Source: Rutidosis leptorrhynchoides
Lineage: Eukaryota; Streptophyta; Magnoliopsida; Asterales; Asteraceae
Length of the DNA stretch: 64,000 nt
NCBI RefSeq assembly: GCF_046630445.1
Contig: NC_092343.1
Span: forward strand, 136,331,501-136,395,500
Direction: 5' to 3'
Shown here: one piece after another, positions 1 through 11,970 of the stretch
Layout of the letters: the number at the start of each line of letters is the position of its first letter
How positions within the stretch are numbered: the stretch's first letter is position 1
The notes under the pieces: generated by a model
What the model saw: only the letters and a program-made list of their open reading frames with translations
Databases searched by the model: none
What the model was told of the DNA's origin: nothing
Made by a program: the position numbers and the translations under genes

Positions 1-2379
1 ATAAATCCACCCTCTTCATTTCCTTTATATTTTGGAGATCTTTGCCTTTTTATTCTCCTCTCAACCTCTAGTAAAGTGAGTAATGGTCTAGAATTCGTGA
101 GTATGGAGTTTCGAATGAACTTAATGTTCTAAACAAGAAATAACGTAATAGCACGATTTGATATGTCAAATTATCAGGATCACTGAGAATAGAACTATCA
201 AGAATATACTTTCTTGATATGTTTAGAAGTTAAGCAGAATGAAAGAGTTATGTAACATGACACATAATGATGTTATGATCTGTGAATCATCACGTCCCAT
301 TAAAAACTCATCATGACTTACTGTAATATAATCACGTTGATCAAGTGTGATTATATTATACTAACTTATGCTTCAGTTCCCAAAACTACTTCAAATCATT
401 CATATTTCAAACTCAAATTTTAAAGAAATTTAGAAACTAAAGTAGTTTCCTTTATGATGTAATATAGATAGTACGAAGAGATAAATAATTTCGGACGAGA
501 ATATTTATGAAAATATCTTCAGAAATATCAAGATATTTATGATGATATTTTGGAATTTCTAAGTTTGATGGTTGATGAAGAAAGATTTTTCGCAAGATTT
601 TAACATGAGTACGGAGCAAGATATTCGTTGAAGGTTTCATTGGATCTAGAATTACCTGAATTCTTTGAATATATGGTATGGTCCTTGTATTTGGCCTTGG
701 TCTCCTTTATGGTTTGCTCAATCTGTTTTTCAGTACCAAATTTTCTATCGAGCGTTCCTAACACTCCCTTCTTTATCATCAAACTTTTGGCCGTTTAGAC
801 TATCTACAATTTTTCTGTTTCCTCTACATTTAATGCTACCATATATTTATCATCGGTCATCAATCCGAGGTGGTTTCAAGAGAATTGTGTTTTTAGATGA
901 TTAAACGCTAATGGTAATATGGTGGAATATAAAAAGTTCCCCGGTAACGATGACGAAAGGCAAACTTATATAGCAAGGTTATAATAAGGCTAATCCGAAT
1001 GAAAATTCGAAGTTAACCTGCTGGAGCTGTGACAGAATTGGCTAATTTGAAAAAGGAACTGCAAAGTTATTTTCGATAATAACAACGCCAAAGGAGCTAG
1101 CACAGATACGTGTTAAACGTTTACTCAGGTTCCAAGAGTTTTTTAGGTGCATAACTATATGCATCAATCTCTTCTTATGTAGATGAAGTGCGGTTGGTTC
1201 ATCCTCTCGATTGAGGTGTTTTCAAGAATTACGAAAGGTTTGAACGCAGGTTGTAGTCGTCAAGATACAAATGAGGTTTAAGATGAAATTAAGTGGCAAA
1301 CTTGAAGAAATGTTTAGTTTCATATGTTATAATCAATATTTTAATTCATTTTAATTGTCCAATGTTATTAGTCCACAGTCGATAGTCCACAGTTAACAGT
1401 CCAATAATTCATATATAGTTTAATATATAATATTCGAATTAATTAATACGTATCGTGACCTGTGTACATGTCTCAGACTCGATCACAACTCAAAATATAT
1501 ATATTATTATAGAATCAACCTCAACCCTGTATAGCTAACTCGATCATTATTGCATATAGAGTGTCTATGGTTATTCCAAATAATATATATAGATGCGTCG
1601 ATATGATATGTCAAAACCTTGTATACGTGTCCCGATATTTAAAATGCGTAAATAACAGTATTTAAATGACGATAAATAAAGTGCGTAAAATAAATAACAG
1701 AAATTAAATGAAAATAAATAAAATTGCGAGAATTAAATTGCGATAAAATAAATTGCGATAATTAAAATGTAATAAGGAATTAACAGTTAGCTAGGAACAG
1801 TTAGCTAGGATTTTGTTAGCGTGTATTCTTAACAAAATTTCTCATAGTTAATTTGTTTGTTTCTAACAAAATTTATTTTTGTCCAATGTTTTCTTCATTA
1901 TGCCACTTGTTGGATTCTGATAGGTCAAAATCCAAATATAAAATTGAATGAAAATGGTTATTCTGCGGTGAACGGATACGTATATCTGTGGGTGTAAATA
2001 GGATAGTAAATGACTGTTGAATCAGATTCGAAGAATGTACAGTGTAACTTATTAATGTGAAACTCAATATTCCTCGGGTATTACCTACCCGTTAAAATAT
2101 TTTCACCATTAACAGTTTGTACGAAAGAATTTTTAATTACAATCTTTATGAAAATATACTTAAATATATATTTTCTTCAGATGTTATCATGGATTTGATG
2201 AGTCAACTGTGATATTAATCTCATTTGCTTTCTGGTTTGAGCTAGAATAAATAATCTCTAAGACTTTAGAGATTACATAATCGCCATGAAGAACGAAGAT
2301 AATTGATGTAGAACGATAAGTAGAACGATGATTATACTCGAGGTACAGAATGAGATGTTGAGGCATGTGATGTTGAAAC
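1..2379. other. AT-rich non-coding sequence, probably decayed retroelement
   Basis: I see no gene. Open frames are short and without recognisable domains. There are local repeats such as the doubled GTCCACAG motif near 1373-1400 and runs of AAATTGCGATAA-like words at 1680-1770. The stretch reads like the non-coding 3' part of a Ty3-type element common in Asteraceae, and an antisense-type ORF remnant follows at 2380. That family link is from general familiarity, not shown here. Confidence 0.4.
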
Positions 2380-2697
2380 TTAGCTTGTTGGTGGTACTGG
2401 TGTTGATGTTGGTGGTACTATTGGTACTGATGATGTTGCTGAAGCTGGTAAGTTTTGCACCATATTCTTCAAAGTTGTTTCTCTGGCGCGAAGCTCGTTG
2501 ACTTCTTCTATTATCCCGGAATGATTGACGGTTGAAACGAGCGGATGAATAAGGTTTTGAATTTGAGATAGTATATAATCATGGTGAGATATTCGGGAAA
2601 TGAGGGTGAAAATGGTGTTTCGGACTGGTTTGCCGATAAGTGCTTCAGGTTCTTCGCCAAGAGGTGAATTCGGTTGGTGGAAAGGATCGCCTTCTCC
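2380..2697 (-). pseudogene. Remnant of a retroelement accessory or gag-like ORF
   Basis: The minus strand is open for about 105 codons between a TGA at 2698-2700 and a stop at 2380-2382, with no good ATG. The translation holds an acidic/proline start, a helical middle (IIEEVNELRARETTLKNMV) and a Ser/Thr/Pro/Val tail. It looks like the C-terminal part of a small structural ORF carried by Asteraceae Ty3 elements. It is probably a truncated, non-functional copy. No catalytic motif is present, and the family assignment is weak. Confidence 0.35.
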
Positions 2698-2917
2698 TCA
2701 TCTCCATTGATTAAGTCGACTACGAACTCAACAGATGAATTAGGAATGACTGATTGGTTGATTCATTCCGGTCACACTGCTTTCGAAGCTCAAGTGAAAC
2801 TCTATATCGGAATTCGAGGGACTTGAACTAATGACGAATTCAATTTCGTACGATTGAATAAAGGATTTTTCGATATGAAATGATTTTCCGGCTATCGTGG
2901 GGTATTCTAATTACATA

Positions 2918-2920
<3 letters not shown>

Positions 2921-2994
<74 letters not shown>
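2921..2994. repeat. (TA)n microsatellite
   Basis: An uninterrupted TA dinucleotide run of about 74 bases, at the left edge of the retroelement remnant that follows. Confidence 0.95.
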
Positions 2995-2998
<4 letters not shown>

Positions 2999-3127
2999 AA
3001 AAGATTTTGTAGATTACGGAGAAATTTACGGAATATAATAGGCAAAGTTTACAGTAACAAATACGCTAAGATTTGAATTAGCAGATACGCTAAGATATGA
3101 ATTTGTCTATACACTATTCAGGGTCTA

Positions 3128-3860
3128 GTTAAGATTCCGCATGATGTGTTGAAGTAACAACATCTCAACGATCAATCATTTAACCGGCTTATAAAGCACA
3201 GAACAGGTACTCCTGAGATCCCAGAAAAGAGATTGATTGGTCACTTAATTAATCCAGACTACGTGTGTCTGAAAGGAATGGATTTTATACATGAGACAAG
3301 CACATCAGGTGATGAAATGGATATTGAATTGGTGGGAGGTGATGAGGAGGTGATGAGGAGGTGAATCAGCCTCCAGTGAAACAGACTGGACCTCAATTAA
3401 GAAATGAAGATAAGGTGGCAATGCTGGATGCAAGTCAGGTGGAACTCGTGAAACAAAAGTTGGCTGAAACGCCGAATGTGTCAACGAGGCAAAGGCAAAA
3501 GCATATAAGGTTCATGGTTAGAGACAAAGATGGTAGTTTATCCTCTATGACAAAGTCTCAACCGAGAGTAAATTTTTCCTCACAACCTACTGCTGTCGGT
3601 GGTGTGACTCAACCACATCCAACTCAACAACAACAGTCACAACAGGACCAAGCTCAGACAACTCTGCAGCCCACTGTGCCAGCTACTGATTCTTCGAGGA
3701 TGTTAAGCAGGTGGTTTCTACAGTTATCTACTGATCTTGCTAGATTTTAAAAGGCTGCTGAGGAAGATAAGGCTAGAGGGATACTGAGATATCTCAAATG
3801 AAGGCGATAATTGAGAAAAAAAATAAAAGAAAATCGATGAGCTTGAAACTACTATTAATA
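3128..3860 (+). pseudogene. Decayed retroelement ORF, upstream segment
   Basis: The longest open piece is 3361-3750. It encodes a hydrophilic segment with a Lys/Gln-rich helix, a basic patch (TRQRQKHIRF) and a Gln/Thr/Pro-rich tail (HPTQQQQSQQDQAQTTLQP). No enzyme motif is visible. It lies directly upstream of a segment at 4260-5210 that is homologous to the 3' coding region of element A (39195-39530), so it is most simply read as the preceding part of the same decayed pol-less retroelement. The frame is broken by stops around 3750 and 3800. Confidence 0.4.
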
Positions 3861-4259
3861 GTTAGGTTGAAACGATTGTGCTCGTCAGACTGATTCTCGA
3901 GACCTGACTAAGAGATTGAACTAATGGGAGAAGAAGGTAGTTATGGATGAAATTGATGATGGTCCTGATCCTTTTAGTCATTCTGATCACGAGGAATAGA
4001 ATTTGAATATAGAAGTTGTGAAGGATTACACTGAGGACAACCCACTGTTCATTACTCCACTTCAAGTAATAACACTTTCTCACTATTTAGCTATGCAGGA
4101 TCGCCTCACGACTTCACCAGGGATGAAATAGACCTGATGGTGCGTCTAGAGAAAGAAGCTAAGGAATGTGCTGACGCCGAAATATGAACATCATCTTCAA
4201 GAACTAATAAACTTGATGATTATTTGAGTGAGTTTGAAGCAGTTGATGAAAGCGACAAC

Positions 4260-5210
4260 AGTTTTGACGAGATTATTATTGAGAAAGAGCCGACGAAAGA
4301 TTATCCTCGATATGAGGGTTTTGCTGATGACGATCTTCCAACTTTTGCTGATTATTTCAAAATGAATGATGAAGTTTTGAATAGAAAGGGTTAAGAGAAG
4401 GAGAAGTTAGAAAAGGAGGAGGTGTTACTGGATGGGTTTTTACCAGTGAAATTGAATAAGGAGAAAGTGGAGGTTTTAGAAGAGGAGTGGAAGGTTTCTA
4501 GGCATATTCGTAAGTATTTCAAGAAACCTGAAGTTGAGCCACTGTTTTTGATGTTTATTGAGCACAGTGGTAGCTTTAGTGCTAAGGAAAAGATCTTGGC
4601 TTGGCAATATATTAAGGAGTTCGATATCTACGTGATAAAGAAAGAATATGGAGTGGACTACATCAAACATGCATTTTAGTTCACTTCACTTCCTTATTTT
4701 GAATTTATGCAGATTGCCAGGCTTAAGATGTTATATCAGGATTTTGCTGGAATTCCTAATCTTTTGGTTCGTAAGATAAGAAGATCATTTAGGTCACTTA
4801 ATTTTGAAGGATTTAGACCATAGTTCCCAAAGATCTCTTATAGATCGAATAGGAAAACGGGCGTACGAAGAAAGATAGTCAAATATGAACTAGTAAAGTA
4901 TATGCAAAAGGTTTCGGTAAAGAAAATGTCGCAGAACTTCAGCCCACGTTTTCGTTAGTGGTATTATGATGAACGCTCGGAGGAAGCGGCTATCGTGTTG
5001 GATAAAGATGGAAGCAACGAGAATGATAGTATCAGGGTGTTGGATCCTGTCAGGCTTAGAAACTGTTGTGAAGCAGACATGTTTACCCTGTACTACAATC
5101 GTATGATGTATCGCCCAGAGAAACGTATAAAAGCTTAACAGTATCGCAGAGTTGTAAAGCCATGTTATCTAAAGAACTGGGTGACAAATCCACGTGTTGA
5201 CTGAATTTTT
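4260..5210 (+). pseudogene. Decayed copy of the uncharacterised 3' domain of element A
   Basis: The longest open part is 4422-4679; after stops at 4393 and 4677 the similarity continues to about 5000. The peptide contains KILAWQYIKEF, then GVDYIKHA, then LPYFEFMQIARLKMLYQDF. The copy in element A reads KILSWEFLKDL, GVDYFKHA and LPYFEMMEFARLPPLYHD in the same order. Both continue with a basic PK-x-SYR-x-(D/N)R/K-TG region. The domain is conserved enough to have been coding, but I cannot name it. This copy is dead, with several in-frame stops. Confidence 0.5.
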
Positions 5211-5244
5211 CTTTACTACGAACTAGGTCTTAAGGAGAGTTTTT

Positions 5245-5744
5245 TGGTGCATGTAATCCATTGTTTTAGTTAATTGTTCGTTTAATACATTCGGTCATGT
5301 AATAACGTTTCTTTGTGAATATTGATTATATACGTGTGTGTGTGTACGCGAGCGCGCTTTAAAATTCATTAAATCAATATGTTAAACTGCGTACACAGTC
5401 GACCGAGTGTGTCCACACACTCGACCGACTGTGTGGCTCAGTCGACCGACTATCGAACATAGTCGACCGACTGTGTCTGATATGCAGTATATATAGGGGT
5501 AGAAGCCTCCTTAACGAGGTTACACATCCCATTAAACCTAATCGTCTAGTTTCCTTCTCAATCGACCTCAACACCATATACCACCGAATTACTACGTTTA
5601 GAAGTCGTCCTAATCTAGATTTAACCCTAGGTTCGACCAATTCGACCCTAATACGACCCAATTCGCGGTTTAACATCGTTCTAGTGATTTTCGCCTCTAG
5701 ATCGGTTTGCAAGCGTTCTAAGATCCCTAGAAACAACGTCTACA
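5245..5744 (+). repeat. Probable 3' LTR of the pol-less retroelement remnant
   Basis: The stretch begins TGGTGCATG just after a purine-rich tract (AAGGAGAG) and ends CGTCTACA. Element A's LTR begins TGTTAGTGCATG and ends GATCCTACA. Both carry a block of short palindromes followed by a TATA-like box (here TATATATAGGGG near 5489). The partner 5' LTR is not in the window, so the ends are inferred by analogy. Confidence 0.45.
5393..5476. repeat. Four palindromic units around AGTCGACCGACT
   Basis: Four copies at 5393-5412, 5415-5434, 5439-5452 and 5457-5476 share the core AGTCG-AC-CGACT: inverted arms with a two-base spacer. In the best copies the arms extend to 9 bp (ACACAGTCG / CGACTGTGT). They sit just upstream of a TATA-like box, so they could be transcription-factor sites or hairpins of the LTR. 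Confidence 0.8.
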
Positions 5745-5986
5745 ATTATGAGAACATAAACCAAATAAAGCCAATTTTACGGCCCACCCCACATAATATG
5801 TCGTGAACCCACATTCTTTGATGACCGGAAATTTCCGATCAAATTTAAACTTTAATTTTTATATTAATCCGACACGATAAGCAAAGTTTGTTAAGTTGAA
5901 TCTCAAAAAGTTTAAACTGTATTCATACATTCATTTAACCTTTGACTATTCCCGAAGATTCACGAACAATTGTGTGAAAATGTAAC

Positions 5987-6020
<34 letters not shown>

Positions 6021-6340
6021 AAAATAAATATAAGTGTATATATTAATTTGATATAACACCATTTAATCATTTGAATTAAATACGTAAAGTAATATACAAA
6101 GTAGTTAAGATGTTATCAAAATAAATATATATAAATATATATACGAATTCTTCACACAATTAATATTATATGAATATAGTAATATCAATATAATATATAT
6201 AAATATTAAATATCCAAATATGTTATAAGTATTATATAATTAATAAAATAAAATATTATTAAACTTAATTACAAGTTAAATATAGTTATTACATTACTTT
6301 TATTATTAAATTGATATTAGTATTATTAATTTAACATATA

Positions 6341-6341
<1 letters not shown>

Positions 6342-6431
<90 letters not shown>
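6342..6431. repeat. (TA)n microsatellite inside the solo LTR
   Basis: About 90 bases of alternating TA. Confidence 0.95.
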
Positions 6432-6432
<1 letters not shown>

Positions 6433-7775
6433 ATGTGTTATTATTCGTATTATTAATATTAACAAAATTATTGTCATACTGTTTATAGTAATTAACATCA
6501 TTATAATAAGTAATAATAATATTATTATTTCTATTACATTTGTATTGTTATTAGTTATAATATAATATTGAGAGTATGATTATTATGTTTATATATATCA
6601 ATAAGATTTATTAAAATCTGTAAATATAAATGTATAAATATAAGAGATATATAAATATAATATTTGATATATATAAATCATTATATTATTATTAATAGTA
6701 TTATTATAATTAGTATTAACATAATTAGTATTAGTAAATGCATTGTGACTAATATTATTAACACCATTATTTTTAATCATCATTATTATTATCTATTATT
6801 ATAATTATAATTATTATTAATATAATTATTATTTACTATTTATTATTAATATAATTATTATTAGTTATTAATATTAATTATATAGAATATAAAAGCAAGA
6901 AATTCGTACAAGTTTGTTAAGGGTATTAATCCAGTTGTTCTAAACTCTATTTCCTGTCTCTACTGTGATTTCAGTCGATTTCAAACAGTTAAATTCAAAT
7001 CATAAAGTCAATTAATCACCTAATTCTGTTATCAATCTTTGTCTTCTGCTATTTTTTTATTCTTATTTTGTACCTGGTAAAAAAAGGCTGTCGACTCTCC
7101 ATGCTATATACCAAGCGAGCAATTTCAATTGATAAAAATTCATTGAACCCACTACTATATTTATCAACCACACACTGCTACGAGCTGCTTTTAACTGTCG
7201 AATTTAAACAGAAAATGAAGAACCCAGTTCCTTCACCCCTGTTCTTGAGCCGTTTTTCAAAATTAACAATTTCGAAATCCATTTTAAAATCTAATAATGC
7301 CAAGTTGTTAGGATTCAATTTCTCAAACTATCTGCAAGGTTTCATAATCCAGTTCATCCTATAGAGGTTCAATTTTCGAGTCAAATTTACTTTTCAAAAA
7401 GTTAAACGGGATGTTCATCCTAAAATTTAACTCGTGTTGATGTTATATGTTAAATTGATTATGCAGAAAGTTTTTAGAAGTCATTTACTACCTTTTTCAT
7501 TCAATGATCGAGGTCTAAAACGCTTTGGAAGTTCGATTTCGAATTAAAGTATATACGTGTTCATAGTAACGCTGCTCAGTTTTTTTTATTTTCTTTTCAG
7601 TTTTAATTGATTTAAATTCACCTCTAAACGTCTCTGTATCATTTACAAATCCTAAAAACTAATTAATTAAGTGGTTGTTAATTGGTTCGTTCTCTGGTCG
7701 ATTTAGTTAGTGAAGAAGATGAAGGGATCAAATAAATGGTCGAGTTATATTTTTTAGTCTGAGTGGTTATAACAG

Positions 7776-7862
7776 AAAACGGGCACAGCCCAGATGGTTT
7801 AGGATAGGGACGGGTGTTCGAGAGGTTATGGGTTCGAGTCTCGACAGTGGCTCTTTTTTTTT
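7776..7862 (+). other. tRNA-like Pol III promoter motif ending in a T run
   Basis: A perfect B-box match, GGTTCGAGTCTC, lies at 7831-7842. It is preceded by an A-box-like CAGATGGTTTAGG and followed 11 bases later by nine T residues (7854-7862), a Pol III terminator. No complete cloverleaf can be drawn, so it is not a tRNA gene. It lies within the solo LTR. Confidence 0.45.
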
Positions 7863-9777
7863 AGGCTTTCTTCAAAGGTTGTTACTCTTCATTATTATTT
7901 CATTATTATTATTGTTAACATTATTATTATTAATAAGATTAAAATTACCATTATTATTATTAATATTAATTTTTATTAGTATTATCATTATTATTAAAAT
8001 TATTACCATTATTATCATTAGTATTATTATTAGTAGTAAAACTATTATAATTACTATTATTAGTATCTTTACTATCAATGTTAATATTATTATCGTTAGT
8101 ATTATTGAAATTATTATATAAAGTATTGTTATTATAATTACTAAGCATATTATTATATTTATCATCCTTAAAATGTATTATCTAAAATTATCATTATTAT
8201 TAAGAATTAGTATTATTATTAAAAAGTATCATTTTATTATTGTTACAACCCTAGTATTAAACGAATCATTATAAGTAAAACTATCATTTTATCATTATTA
8301 GTAAAAACAACATTTATAGTAAAATTATCAGTAATATTAAAATTGTCATTATTAAAATTAACATATTTATTATTATTCCTAATCTAGAATTATTACAAAT
8401 AGTAGTTTAATAAATAAATGATCTTTAGATAAAAATATACAATTAATACACATAATTTAACTATATTATTAATTATGTATAAAATGAAAATATATAAATA
8501 GATAATAAAACTTATAAATTATTATAACAATTACATAACTAAATATATATACAGTTGTTTGATTTCGATTATATGTTTTAATAAATATATATACAAATGA
8601 TATAGGTTCGTGAATCCGAGGCCAACCTTGCATTGTTTAGTTGTTCAATGTCGTTATATGTATTTTTACTACAAAATACAATACGGTGAGTTTCATTTGC
8701 TCCCTTTTTAAATGCTTTTGCAATATATATTTTTGGGACTGAGAATACATGCGCTGTTTTATAAATGTTTGACGAAATAGACACAAGTACTTAAAACTAC
8801 ATTCTATGGCTGGATTATTAAACCGAATATGCCCCTTTTTAGTCTGGTAATCTAAGAATTAGGGAACAGACACCCTAATTGACGTGAATTCTAAAGATAG
8901 ATCTATCGGGCACAACAAGCCCCATCCAAAGTACCGGATGCTTTAGTACTTCGAAATTTATATCATGTCCGAAGGAGGATCCCGGAATGATGGGGATATT
9001 CTTATATGCATATTGTGAATGTCGATTACCAGGTGTTCAATCCATATGAATGATATTTTTGTCTCTATGCATGGGACGTATGTTATGAGAAATGGAAATA
9101 TGAAATCTTGTCGTCTATTAAGATTATGAAATGATTATTTATGTTAAACTAATGAACTCACCAACCTTTTGGTTGACACTTTAAAGCATGTTTATTCTCA
9201 GGTATGAAAGAAATCTTCCGCTGTGCATTTGCGCATCTTAGAGATATTACTTGGAGTCATTCATGGCATATTTCAATAGACGTTGCATTCGAGTCGTTGA
9301 GTTCATCAAGATTATTATTAAGTCAATTATAGTTAGATATATTATGAAATGGTATACATGTCGTCAACTTTCGATGAAATGAAATATTGTTTTTTCAAAA
9401 ACGAATGCAATGTGTGTAAAATGTATCATATAGAGGTCAAGTATCTCGCGATGTAATCAACTGTTGTGAATCGTTTATAATCGATATGGACTTCGTCCGG
9501 ATGGATTATGACGGGTCTTCACACATACCCATGGTTCATGTACTTCTAGGCCATTTGGTTAAAATTTAAGTAATATGACTTTTTTTGTTTTTTTTAAGTA
9601 ATATGACTTTGACCAACTAATTCTGATATTGATCGACGTTGACAAATTAACTACTAAGATTTTGAAAAATCGGATCGTACGGTTCTTAAAAAGGTGTAAT
9701 CGGAGAGTAATCGGCATTACTCTGGAGTGTCACATCATTGTTTTAATCGAAACATGCAAGTAAATTATTGATGCATA

Positions 9778-10094
9778 CTTTTGTTTTTGGAAAGCTGTTA
9801 GGATCACCCAGGGGGGACTTAACCACCCACGCGTTCATCTGCTACACAGTTATACCCGCCCCCAACTGCGTGCCCAGGAGGAAACCCGCACCAATCTCAT
9901 ACGAGGCATAGACGGTAAAACCTCCTCCCCTTTACCACCCCCCCCCCCCCCCAACGCGATGTGGGAAAGGTGCCATAGGTGGAACTTCATGGCAGGGATG
10001 AATTTGTGGGTTAATATGTAGCCAACTGAGATCGAACTCCTGACCTCCCCTAAAGGAGGTGGGCCACCAACCACTAGACCACATCACAACTTCT
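9778..10094 (-). mobile_element. tRNA-derived SINE
   Basis: A 317-bp segment is bounded by an 11-bp duplication, ATTGATGCATA (9767-9777) and ATTGATGTATA (10095-10105), with one mismatch. On the minus strand it starts with a tRNA-like head: TGGTCTAGTGGTTGG as A box and GAGTTCGATCTC (10028-10039) as B box. It ends in an A-rich tail (CCAAAAACAAAAG). An inner C15 tract lies at about 9938-9952. The apparent ORF 9850-10074 is part of the SINE and not a gene. Confidence 0.7.
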
Positions 10095-10103
10095 ATTGAT
10101 GTA

Positions 10104-10663
10104 TATTGAACCAGAATATATTTAGCAATTATGATACAAACAACACAGAATGACTTTGGATAAACAGTAAATTATTAATCGAACAATACACATATTAAAT
10201 CTTCCAATCACAGGAAGAAAATCTTCCAATCATAGGAAGTCACAACAACAATAACCAAATTGTTTTACAGGACATAAACTGTAATCAAACTCATATCTCT
10301 CACAACAGTACAATCTAACAAAAGTTCATAGAATCATGAACTTATGAATCACCTAAGATTTCTAAGAATGTAAGAAACCCTAGCACGATCAAAAATACAG
10401 AGAGAGAAGTGATAGATTTTGTGAATGATAATTAAATTAAAAGAAATAAATTAAATATATATAAGTTGTCAATATTGCATCCAGGTCCTCCAAGTCTTCA
10501 AAACTTTAATTCCAGCTGAAGCACATAAGTTTTCTCTTTCAAGCTTTTGCCCTAACATTAACTTTGACAAAATGATAGCAAGACCGCTATACAGAACTTA
10601 ACCCAGAAATAAATACAAGAAGAATATAAAACATGTATAGTTTGACACCATATAGTTTCAATA
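10104..10663 (-). repeat. 3' LTR of a truncated Copia element
   Basis: A 560-bp segment bounded by the short inverted repeat TATTGAA...TTCAATA. On the minus strand it is immediately preceded by a polypurine tract, AAGGGGAG (10664-10671), and the end of a Copia RNase H frame. The 5' part of the element is missing. Confidence 0.65.
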
Positions 10664-10675
10664 CTCCCCTTCAAA

Positions 10676-10862
10676 CTAAAGAAAGAAAACATTAGTTAAA
10701 GTAAGTTTATCACACAACAATTTATGTTGAGATCCACCCAAACCTTTTGTAAAAATATCAGAGATATTATCATTAGAAGGAATTTGTTCAGGTTGAATAA
10801 TTCCCAAAGTTATTTTTTCCCTGAAAAAATGTAAATCAACCTCAAAGTGTTTAGTTTTTTCA
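10676..10862 (-). pseudogene. Copia RNase H C-terminus (fragment)
   Basis: The minus strand reads KTKHFEVDLHFFREKI, then NISDIFTKGLGG, then a stop at 10676-10678. This is the standard end of a Copia pol: the last RNase H residues and the DIFTKxL motif. The stop is 4 nt before the polypurine tract and LTR, as expected. Upstream the similarity ends abruptly near 10865, so only about 60 residues survive. Confidence 0.75.
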
Positions 10863-10865
10863 CGA

Positions 10866-11750
10866 AAAAGTAGTTATATGTGCTTAACGTCACAATAGGG
10901 AATAGTACCTACGTACGGATAATCACTTATCCTTCAGAGAAGAGCTGCCCACTTAGGTTGTGATTAGAGTAGGTAACATAGAGTTCAGTGAACACTGACT
11001 TACTCAAAAGCATGGTTCGCATCAGAAGCAATGTTCTAGAGATATTGTAAGATGATCCGGAGTTGAGTAAGTGATTGTAAAGGAGAGATTTTTAATCCAA
11101 TTAGCAGTACCTTAGGATATCTAAGATTGCACATCTGTTATTGTTAATGCATAGCCCAGTATCAAGTGGAGAAGCGTTACTGTAGTTAAACCAACTAGGA
11201 TTAAGAAAAGCTGAGACTTTCCTTTAGGGATATACCACTTTATTCATGTACCTAGGATTTCATCCTTAACGTCGTTTAAACCTTTTAAGGTTAACGTTGG
11301 GAGTAGGGATATTTGTCTTGGACAGAATCTTCAAAGCCTAGACTCTTAGTGATAAATTGATTAGGTTCATCACCCAATTGATTGAGGTTTAGTGTTCATT
11401 CTAGGAATTTAAACTCTTTTAACAATTTTTCATCAGTATCATATTTTACATACCTATCCCTTTTTCTTCATAATTTCATACCATCTTAGTTAAGTTTATT
11501 CTATCACCACTTGTCATTAGGGTTGACTTTCAAGGCACTTTTATCCCACATTACTGAGCAAACGTACAAAAATACGAACCTAGGTTATACTTACCACTTA
11601 CTCGTTTAAAGGAAGACAAGTAGGTGAAATATAGCTAAGAAACCCCCAGCTAAATATAAATAATAAAACCACTACCCCCTTCTGGTAGCTAATTCCGAAG
11701 TTTTGCAACTTGACGACACCACATAAATAAAACCATCAGTTTTGGTCATA
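10866..11750. other. No gene recognised
   Basis: No open frame longer than 60 codons and no motif that I can name. It lies between two Copia fragments and is probably retroelement debris. Confidence 0.4.
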
Positions 11751-11970
11751 TCACATCCTTTGACATACACTTGGTTTCCAGACAGTCCCAAAGTTCTTTA
11801 GCAGATTCAACATCCTGATAAATATCGAAAAGGGAATCAACCATACCAATGAGGATTAAACCTCGAGCAATGTAGTAATCGTTCTCCTACTTTCTCCTTT
11901 GTCGAATCTGTTCCACGGTAGCATCATCACAATGATCTTCAGGATAGGTGTCTGAGTACATACACCACAC
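11751..11970 (-). pseudogene. Copia gag fragment (UBN2-like)
   Basis: One minus frame reads DDATVEQIRQRRK, a stop in place of a Trp, then DYYIARGLILIGMVDSLFDI and YQDVESAKELWDCLETKCMSKD before a TGA at 11751-11753. The pattern of a helical segment ending in ESAKELWDxLExK is typical of Copia gag of the UBN2 type. It is broken at both ends. It probably came from a different element than the 10.1-10.9 kb remnant, because gag here lies upstream on the same strand without pol between. Confidence 0.65.

Larger units (their letters stand above)
5815..9521. mobile_element. Solo LTR of a Ty3-type retrotransposon
   Basis: A 3707-bp segment is flanked by the direct repeat CACAT (5810-5814 and 9522-9526), the expected 5-bp target duplication. 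The start (TGATGACCGGAAATTTCCG after four bases) and the end (GACGGGTCTTCA) resemble abundant Asteraceae Ty3 LTRs. No retroviral coding sequence lies inside. It contains (TA)n at 6342-6431, very long TTA/TAA-rich low-complexity stretches (6440-6870 and 7880-8380) and a tRNA-like motif. Loss of the interior by LTR-LTR recombination is the usual origin. Open frames such as 7068-7364 and 7828-8121 are compositional. Confidence 0.7.

Noticed and set aside
5374-5736. 120-residue minus-strand ORF
   Set aside because: It covers the palindromes and promoter part of an LTR and has no domain.
7776-7862. tRNA gene
   Set aside because: B box and T run are present, but no acceptor stem or anticodon arm pairs properly.
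7828-8165. Overlapping 97-residue Ile/Asn-rich ORFs on both strands
   Set aside because: TTA/TAA low-complexity DNA inside the solo LTR.
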